From Devosia sp. Root635 (GTDB taxonomy: Bacteria; Pseudomonadota; Alphaproteobacteria; Rhizobiales; Devosiaceae), in contig NZ_LMGZ01000020.1 of assembly GCF_001427605.1 (NCBI RefSeq), forward strand, positions 102,519 to 166,518: a stretch of DNA of 64,000 bases, written 5' to 3'. Each line of letters opens with the position of its first letter. The stretch's first letter is position 1. Below are positions 58,935 to 64,000 of this stretch, in pieces. Below the pieces are notes generated by a model, which was given only the letters and a program-made list of their open reading frames with translations, made no database searches and was not told the origin of the DNA. The position numbers and the translations under genes are program-made.

Positions 58935-58979
58935 CTCCGAAGGCAGAGGCCACAGGTTCGAATCCTGTCGGGTGCGCCA
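58935..58979 (+). other. Attachment-site core: 3' part of tRNA-Arg(CCG)
   Basis: From the anticodon loop (CTCCGAA, anticodon CCG) onward the tRNA is perfect: stem strand GGCAG, 5-nt variable loop, T-arm ACAGG-TTCGAAT-CCTGT, acceptor strand CGGGTGC, G73 and CCA. The 5' half is absent; bases before 58935 do not pair. This is the usual form of an att site left by a tRNA-targeting integrase. It should be the attachment end distal to the intact tRNA gene. Confidence 0.85.
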
Positions 58980-59458
58980 AAAACCTCAATAATATCATAG
59001 GTATATGGTCTGGATTCGGCGAGGAATCTGAGAGAGCCGCGAAATTGCAACCACATTGCTACCAGCTCACTTCGTAGTGGGGCGTGCCCGTTCGTTGAAT
59101 CTGCGGCGTTGCAGCGCCCCGGCGAGGCATATACGCCGGTGATTTATTGCGACGACGCAGGCTAGCTGGTGATCTCTTTGGACAATCGTCTGGCTAAAAA
59201 GGCTTCTCGTTCCGAGATGCGCCTTAAGTGGGACCACACGCAAGCCGTCTACGAAGAGCGGCAGCTCGTTTCTCTCGGTGCTCCCACCTATCTCATTTGA
59301 GATCATTGGCATGGTACCAGCTGATGCAATCTGATTGATTCCTTGATTGAGATCATCACCCCCTGACGATAGCGATGTCGATAGGAGGCCTTCAGCCTCT
59401 GAGGAGCGCTTCACTAGCCGCAGTAACGGGCTGCGTCGGTGGGGCGATAGGAGGAATC
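58980..59458. other. Gene-free stretch right of the attachment core
   Basis: No convincing gene is visible. The only open frames lack codon character or family similarity. The last bases hold a good ribosome site (AGGAGG, 59449-59454) for the truncated binding-protein gene. Confidence 0.45.
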
Positions 59459-59571
59459 ATGTCCAAGCTACTTTTTCTTGGTGCCCTAGGCGCTGTGCTG
59501 ATGACTGGCACGGCGTTGGCCCAATCGGCACCTAAAGTTGAAGTCCTGCACTGGCTTACCGCCGGCGCGGA
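59459..59571 (+). pseudogene. 3'-truncated sugar ABC binding-protein gene
   Basis: After a strong AGGAGG site, 38 codons encode a signal peptide (LLFLGALGAVLMTGTALAQ) and the mature start APKVEVLHWLTAGAE typical of glucose/mannose family-1 binding proteins. The rest is missing. The break coincides with the first base of a CRISPR-like repeat. Confidence 0.75.
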
Positions 59572-59602
59572 ATCGCCCCTCGCGCAGGGCGTGGATCGAA
59601 AC
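59572..59602 (+). repeat. Solitary type I-C-like CRISPR repeat
   Basis: These 31 bp combine a TCGCCCCTCGCGCAGGGCG stem region with the terminal GTGGATCGAAAC, the hallmark of type I-C direct repeats. Only one copy is present, with no second repeat within 100 bp on either side and no cas gene in the window. Confidence 0.6.
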
Positions 59603-59902
59603 CACTTGATGGGCCATTTCAAGCTTCCTTCGCGTAGGTTCCGGAACCGGACATTTGCGGGGTGGCAAAGATCACCTATTGATTTCAACGCGTAAGTGTT
59701 CGCAATGCTATTCACACCGGCGCGCCAAAAATGCCCGGCCATATGCTCGATCAGTATCCAGCCCCTTGTTGCTGAAGCGAAGGTCGCTGAAGTGAAGGCG
59801 GATATGGTGCAGATCCTAGACGGCATGGCGGACGATACGGCCTTGCAGGGTCCGCACCAGATCATGGCTGGGATGAACGCGATAACAACAGGTTCCGCGG
59901 CG
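59603..59902. other. Decayed sequence without a supported gene
   Basis: A 70-codon frame (59696-59908) ending MVQILDGMADDTALQGPHQI has protein-like composition but no recognised family and no ribosome site. It may be a remnant. The stretch looks like scarred junction DNA. Confidence 0.4.
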
Positions 59903-60646
59903 CTATAGGCTGCGGGCCATCTCCATGAGTTCGTCCAGATCATCTGCCACGCCCTCGGCCAGCCGGGCGGCGGCGACAAGGGGGGCCCACGACAGCACGT
60001 CGCCACGGCAGGCCAGGCCTCGTGTTTCGCTGGCCGCGAGATAGGCCTCCGCCAGGTGGGGCGCCTGGGGCTTCATCAGCACGTAGCTGCGGCAGATATC
60101 GGCCTCGGCGGGCCCTGAACAGGCATCGAGCCAGTCGACCACCATTGGCTGGTCGGGCGGCCCAAGAATGTTCCAGGGGTGGACGTCACCGTGACACAGC
60201 CGGTCGCCTTGCGGACGCTCCAGCAGCGCATCCAGCAGCCGCTTGCGCACCGCTTCGCCAAGCCCCGGCGCCCTGCCAATATTGGTCGACAGCCGCGCTC
60301 GAAGCCCCACCAGTCCCGTGCCCGGTTGGGCAAGGATGCGTGCGTGCAGCTCGACCATGGCGCCCAGGTAGTTCGGCGTCAGCTCCGGATGTCGCATAAT
60401 GACCGCACCGAAGGACTCTCCCGGCGCCAACGTCATCTGCAGGCCCCAGCGGCCATTCAGTTGCACCACGCCCAGCGGCGCCGGCACGGGCAATCCAAGC
60501 GCCTCGACAATGGCAAGATTGGCCGCTTCGCGGAACGCCGCCGCTTTGGAAGCGCCGGGGCGGCCGAGCTTGAGGACGTGATCCCCCTGCCCATAGACCT
60601 CCGCTTGCTTGCCGCTGCCGAGCAACGGTCCGTATGCAGTACCCAT
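59903..60646 (-). CDS. APH-family phosphotransferase
   Basis: This is a 247-residue small-molecule kinase of the aminoglycoside/choline kinase fold. Nucleotide loop LGSGKQAEVY with Lys in HVLKLGRP is followed by the Brenner motif LCHGDVHPWNIL and the metal Asp in MVVDWLDA. ATG 60646 is used; GTG 60652 is an alternative. It follows the ATPase gene in the same direction. It may phosphorylate the imported sugar or a related metabolite; a resistance role is less likely from context. Confidence 0.78.
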   Translation of the reverse strand: MGTAYGPLLGSGKQAEVYGQGDHVLKLGRPGASKAAAFREAANLAIVEALGLPVPAPLGVVQLNGRWGLQMTLAPGESFGAVIMRHPELTPNYLGAMVELHARILAQPGTGLVGLRARLSTNIGRAPGLGEAVRKRLLDALLERPQGDRLCHGDVHPWNILGPPDQPMVVDWLDACSGPAEADICRSYVLMKPQAPHLAEAYLAASETRGLACRGDVLSWAPLVAAARLAEGVADDLDELMEMARSL

Positions 60647-60677
60647 CGCCACGCACTCACGCTTGCCGGGCTTCGCC

Positions 60678-61736
60678 TTAGCGGGCGATCCGCTTTCCGG
60701 AGTCGATATCGAACAGGTGCAGCAGGTTGCTGTCGAAGGAAACGCCGATCCGCTCGCCGGGACCTGCGTTTAGCCGCTCCCGGAATACCCCAACCACGTC
60801 CTGCCCGCCCAAGGTCAAGGTTACCTGGGTCTCCGAGCCCGTGGGCTCGATGACGACAATCTCCGCCAGGGTTCCGGCGGGATCGAGGCGCAGATGCTCG
60901 GGGCGAACACCAAGGGTGATGGGGCCATCCTTCACCTCCGGCGGCAGGGTTCCCAGATCGATGCTCGTCCCGTCGGCAAAGCGGAACCGGGACCCCGCTA
61001 CCGAGCCGGCAATGATGTTCATCGACGGGGAACCGATAAAGCCGGCAACGAACAGGTTCGCAGGGTGGTCGTAAAGGTCCAGCGGCGAGCCGATCTGTTC
61101 GATATTGCCTGAATGCATGACCACGATGCGGTCGGCCATGGTCATGGCTTCGATCTGGTCATGCGTGACATAGACCGTGGTGGTCTTGAGGCGCTGGTGG
61201 TTGAGCTTGATTTCGCTGCGCATCTGCACCCGCAGCTTGGCGTCGAGATTGCTCAGCGGCTCATCGAACAGAAAGACCCGGGGATTGCGCACGATGGCGC
61301 GGCCCATGGCGACCCGCTGCCTCTGCCCGCCGGAGAGGTGACGCGGATAGCGTTCCAGGTAGGGATCGAGGCCCAGAATGACCGCCGCATTGGCCACGCG
61401 GCGCTTGATTTCATCCTTGGGCACGCGGGCGAGACGCAGCGAGAACGCCATGTTCTCTTCCACCGTCATATGCGGATAAAGCGCATAGGACTGAAAGACC
61501 ATGGCGATATCGCGGTCCTTGGGCGCGAGGTCGTTGACCACCGTCCCGGCAATTTCGATCTCGCCGCCGGTGATGTCCTCCAGGCCGGCGATCATCCGCA
61601 GCAAGGTGGATTTGCCGCAGCCGGACGGTCCGACCAGGATGACGAATTCGCCGTCGGCAATATCTATGGATACCCCGTGCAGGACTTCCAGGCTGCCATA
61701 GTTCTTCCGCACGTCTCGGATCGTCACCGCACCCAT
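60678..61736 (-). CDS. Carbohydrate ABC importer ATPase (UgpC/MalK type)
   Basis: This 352-residue ATPase has Walker A GPSGCGKST (about 39-47), signature LSGGQRQR, Walker B FLFDEP with SNLDAKLR, switch His in THDQIEAM and a C-terminal TOBE/OB regulatory domain. It is divergent from the binding-protein gene and probably serves that importer. MalK-type ATPases are often shared by several sugar transporters. Confidence 0.92.
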   Translation of the reverse strand: MGAVTIRDVRKNYGSLEVLHGVSIDIADGEFVILVGPSGCGKSTLLRMIAGLEDITGGEIEIAGTVVNDLAPKDRDIAMVFQSYALYPHMTVEENMAFSLRLARVPKDEIKRRVANAAVILGLDPYLERYPRHLSGGQRQRVAMGRAIVRNPRVFLFDEPLSNLDAKLRVQMRSEIKLNHQRLKTTTVYVTHDQIEAMTMADRIVVMHSGNIEQIGSPLDLYDHPANLFVAGFIGSPSMNIIAGSVAGSRFRFADGTSIDLGTLPPEVKDGPITLGVRPEHLRLDPAGTLAEIVVIEPTGSETQVTLTLGGQDVVGVFRERLNAGPGERIGVSFDSNLLHLFDIDSGKRIAR

Positions 61737-61821
61737 ATGTCCCTCCTCAGCGGCTCCCGCTGCCCTCCCCGGCAGATTGAACCTTGCTCGGTTTTAGGGC
61801 GACAACACAGTCCCATCAAGT

Positions 61822-61902
61822 CTTTTGTAGGACAAAAGATTGACTCGTCGGCCGTTTGAGTCCTAATTCTTGCCCGTTCGCCGCCAATGATAGGACAAAA
61901 GA
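61822..61902. promoter_or_regulatory. Repeated operator-like motif in the divergent sugar-ABC promoter region
   Basis: TAGGACAAAAGA occurs at 61828-61839 and 61891-61902 on the same strand. The first copy is part of a perfect palindrome CTTTTGT-AGG-ACAAAAG (61823-61839). The spacing of 63 bp is about six helical turns. A local sugar-responsive repressor (LacI, GntR or ROK type) is the likely user; no regulator gene is visible nearby. Confidence 0.55.
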
Positions 61903-62038
61903 CCACTTGGTGGGTGGAGTATACGAGGGGGCGAGGAGGCTCCTTCACTCGGAGGGCGAGGCGCATCGCGACAGTTTTTCACGCTTACCCGACGGGTCGG
62001 CGAGCGCTCAGCCATGTTCAACAGGAGGAGACGGAAGC

Positions 62039-63439
62039 ATGACGTCGAATAAGTTCAATCGTCGTGACGTATTGAGGACCGGTGGGGCCGCCGGCCTGGG
62101 CATATGGGCCGCGAGCCATGGTCTGCCGGTGTTCGCCCAGGATGCCGCCCCGGAAATGGACCTGCCCCAGGGCGCCGCCGGCAAGCTGACGGTTATTCAC
62201 CGGACCGAATATTTCGAGGCGGCCCAGAACCTGTTCCGCGACACGGTGACGAATTTCGCCAAAGCCAACAATACCGAACTCGACATCTCGACCACCAACC
62301 CGGAAGCCTTCGGCGATTTCCTGGGCAAGATGTCTGCCGCGGTCAAGGCCGGCAATCCACCAGACCTCGCCTATACCAGCAACGTTTCGGTGCCGCAGAT
62401 GCACCTGCTGGGCCTGCTTGAAGACGTCAATGACGTCGTTGAAGAGGCCATCGGCAAGTATGGCAACGTGATGCGCGGCATCAACGCCGAAAGCATCGGC
62501 AAGATCGATGGCCGCTGGATGGCGATCCCCTTTATCGCCAACACCACCGGCACATTCTTCCGTGGCGACAAGCTGGCGGAGAAGGGGATCGATCCGCAAA
62601 CCCTGGACACCTGGGAAAAGCGGCGCGAGGCGGCCCTCGCCATCTCCGATCCGGACAACGAATTCTGGGGCTGGGGCGTCACCGTCAACCAATCGGGTGA
62701 CGGCTGGGGCATTGCGTCAGGCATTCTGAATGCCTTCGGCGGCCACTTTACCGATGCATCCGGCACCAAGGTCGAGTTCGACTCGCCCGAAACGGTCGCG
62801 GCCTTTGAATTCGTTCGCGAAACCTATGACCGGAACGGCAAGTATGCCGCCATGCTGCCGCCGGGTGTTGAAAGCTGGGGCGATACCTCCAACAACGAGG
62901 CCTATCTGGCCGGCAATATCGGCTATACGCACAACGCCTTTTCCGTCTATGCCGCGGCCAAGCGTGACAACAACCCTGTCTTTCCGGGCACCGTGCTGTT
63001 GCGCCAGCCGAATGCCAACAATGGCGATAGCCGCGATGGCGGTGCCGTTGGCGGCTGGCTGACGATCTTCAAGGGCGCTCCCAACGCCGAACTGGCCAAG
63101 CAGCTCGCGCTCGACCTGCTCGATCCGGCCAATTTCACCCCGATGTCGGCGGTTGCCGGCGGCCTGTTCATGCCGGCCTACGAGAACCTGTGGACCGACG
63201 AGCTGATCGCGGCCGACCCCAACTACGCAATCATCAAGGATCAGGTCAGCGTTCCCGAACCCTTCATCGGGGCATCCTGGCCTGCTCAACCCGCCGCCCA
63301 GATCGACGCCATCCGCGCCCAGGGCGTGCTGGAACAGTCCATGGGCAATGTGATCGCCGGCCGCATGTCTTCCCAGGAAGCGGTGACCGACGCCCACAAC
63401 AAGATCGTCCAGATCTTCGAGGAAGGCGGCATCCTCTAG
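62039..63439 (+). CDS. Tat-exported sugar-binding protein of a CUT1 ABC importer
   Basis: This 466-residue family-1 binding protein begins with a Tat signal (FNRRDVLRTGGAAGLGIW). ATG 62039 follows AGGAGGAG, and upstream codons are spurious. The mature part has the usual CUT1 blocks (NPPDLAYTSN, GRWMAIPFIANTTGTFFRGDKL, GWGVTVNQSGDGWG, GGWLTIFKGAPN, MSSQEAVTDAHNKI). Export in folded form through Tat is less common for sugar-binding proteins. The sugar cannot be told from sequence. Confidence 0.9.
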   Translation: MTSNKFNRRDVLRTGGAAGLGIWAASHGLPVFAQDAAPEMDLPQGAAGKLTVIHRTEYFEAAQNLFRDTVTNFAKANNTELDISTTNPEAFGDFLGKMSAAVKAGNPPDLAYTSNVSVPQMHLLGLLEDVNDVVEEAIGKYGNVMRGINAESIGKIDGRWMAIPFIANTTGTFFRGDKLAEKGIDPQTLDTWEKRREAALAISDPDNEFWGWGVTVNQSGDGWGIASGILNAFGGHFTDASGTKVEFDSPETVAAFEFVRETYDRNGKYAAMLPPGVESWGDTSNNEAYLAGNIGYTHNAFSVYAAAKRDNNPVFPGTVLLRQPNANNGDSRDGGAVGGWLTIFKGAPNAELAKQLALDLLDPANFTPMSAVAGGLFMPAYENLWTDELIAADPNYAIIKDQVSVPEPFIGASWPAQPAAQIDAIRAQGVLEQSMGNVIAGRMSSQEAVTDAHNKIVQIFEEGGIL

Positions 63440-63456
63440 CCACCACGGGCAGCGCG

Positions 63457-63477
63457 GCGGGGTGGCATCCCCACCCC
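63457..63477 (+). other. Intercistronic hairpin after the binding-protein gene
   Basis: CGGGGTGG and CCACCCCG pair around a 5-nt loop between the binding-protein and permease genes, without a U-run. It probably lowers permease expression or protects the binding-protein mRNA. Confidence 0.55.
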
Positions 63478-63556
63478 GTCGCGCGCCATCGCCGGCCAGC
63501 CGCGGCGCGGCCGGTTTCTCATTTCGACCGGGGTCCGGCCCCGATGGAGAGTTGGC

Positions 63557-64000
63557 ATGGAAGATCGGATGCCCCTGGCATTGGGAACCACACGGGCACG
63601 GCCCGCCACCCGCAAGAAGCTGCTGGAGAACCTTTTCGGACGCGACTGGAAGGTCGGCTATCTGTTTGTGCTGCCCATGGTGCTCGTCATGGCGCTGTTG
63701 ATCTTCTGGCCATTCGTGAGCGCCATTTTCATCAGCACCACCTCGCTCAATTTCCTGACGGGCGAAACCGTCGATGTCGGCTTGCGCAACTATCAACGAC
63801 TCTGGACCAATAGCGACTTCCTGCAATCCATGCAGAATACGATCCAGTTTACCTTTTGGTCGCTGGCGCTGAAATTCGTCATCGGCATGACGGTTGCTCT
63901 CATCCTGAACAGCCGCCTGCCGTTTCGCAGCCTGCTCAGCGGCATCATGCTCCTGCCCTGGATCGTTCCGGAAATTGTCACCGCGCTGGCTTGGAAAAGC
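63557..64000 (+). CDS. Sugar ABC importer permease, first subunit (cut by window end)
   Basis: 148 codons are visible. A cytoplasmic N-terminus is followed by three membrane segments (VGYLFVLPMVLVMALLIFWPF; LQSMQNTIQFTFWSLALKFVIGM; SLLSGIMLLPWIVPEIVTAL), with the MalF/UgpA-type start of the permease domain (NTIQFTFWSLALKFVIGMTVAL). ATG 63557 follows GGAGAG. The EAA loop would lie beyond the window. Confidence 0.9.
   Translation, partial: MEDRMPLALGTTRARPATRKKLLENLFGRDWKVGYLFVLPMVLVMALLIFWPFVSAIFISTTSLNFLTGETVDVGLRNYQRLWTNSDFLQSMQNTIQFTFWSLALKFVIGMTVALILNSRLPFRSLLSGIMLLPWIVPEIVTALAWKS

Noticed and set aside
58935-58979. A complete tRNA-Arg gene
   Set aside because: Only the part from the anticodon loop to CCA is present; the D-arm and 5' acceptor strand are absent and the upstream bases do not pair.
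58744-59056. Short minus-strand frames reading PTGFEPVASAFG and RIRTCGLCLRR
   Set aside because: These are well-known spurious translations of tRNA-derived attachment sites, not proteins.
59067-59414. A 115-codon minus-strand frame
   Set aside because: No recognisable domain, no ribosome site and low-complexity ends; it lies in scarred junction DNA.
59572-59602. A CRISPR array
   Set aside because: Only one repeat unit is present, with no spacers or cas genes, so it is listed only as a solitary repeat.

Overview
The window is GC-rich DNA from an alphaproteobacterium, most likely a member of the Hyphomicrobiales (a Devosia- or rhizobium-like organism). The evidence is the gene complement: FixL/FixK-like regulators, NnrR/NnrS/NnrU, a fused IolC, cbb3 oxidase genes and RIME-like intergenic repeats. 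The genus cannot be fixed from the sequence alone.

Region 1 (1-21.7 kb) looks like a dedicated locus for using phytate or other inositol phosphates as carbon. An exported beta-propeller phytase, a NUDIX hydrolase and iolCDEBG form one leftward series. A divergent rightward series encodes a Fe3+/hexose-phosphate-type ABC importer (fused permease, ATPase, two paralogous binding proteins), two inositol-monophosphatase-family enzymes, a CX5R phosphatase and a large metallophosphoesterase. A LacI-type regulator and a Na/Pi (YjbB/NptA-like) transporter follow. Four copies of a LacI-type palindrome (consensus TTGCAC-N4-GTGCAA) lie at the phytase/ABC intergenic region, before lacI and before the Pi transporter, so these units look like one regulon. 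The inferred scheme is: partial dephosphorylation outside, import of lower inositol phosphates, removal of the last phosphates in the cytosol, disposal of surplus Pi, and catabolism of myo-inositol by the Iol enzymes.

This locus is bracketed by same-orientation remnants of an IS3-family (IS407-group) element. The left one abuts a broken mmsA/iolA gene. The right one is a scar in which IS21 and IS3 pieces are fused. A gene-free stretch follows (23.4-23.9 kb).

Region 2 (23.9-50.5 kb) is a low-oxygen/denitrification island of core character. It holds O2-independent ubiquinone synthesis (ubiT, ubiU, ubiV) with ubiD and ubiX, hemN, nnrU and a hemerythrin. It also holds a ccoNOQP-...-ccoIS cbb3 oxidase cluster, a DUF2249/membrane-protein/DUF59 cluster, nnrS, an NnrR-like regulator, nirV-nirK and pseudoazurin. 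It ends with a haem-PAS hybrid kinase, an OmpR-type regulator and a FixK-like regulator. Two kinds of CRP/FNR box are visible: identical TTGCG-N4-CGCAA sites at ubiT/ubiD and nnrS, and FNR/FixK-like TTGAY-N4-ATCAA sites elsewhere.

Region 3 (50.5-59.9 kb) is accessory DNA. It contains a truncated CocE-family hydrolase, an unknown protein with a PD-(D/E)XK-type nuclease signature, an AbiEi/AbiEii toxin-antitoxin pair, a protein with an RX4H (HEPN-like) motif, and a tyrosine integrase beside the 3' part of a tRNA-Arg(CCG). Beyond the attachment site lie a truncated sugar-binding-protein gene and one solitary type I-C-like CRISPR repeat.

Region 4 (59.9-64 kb) holds an APH-type kinase and the start of a carbohydrate ABC importer: ATPase, Tat-exported binding protein and a permease cut by the window end.
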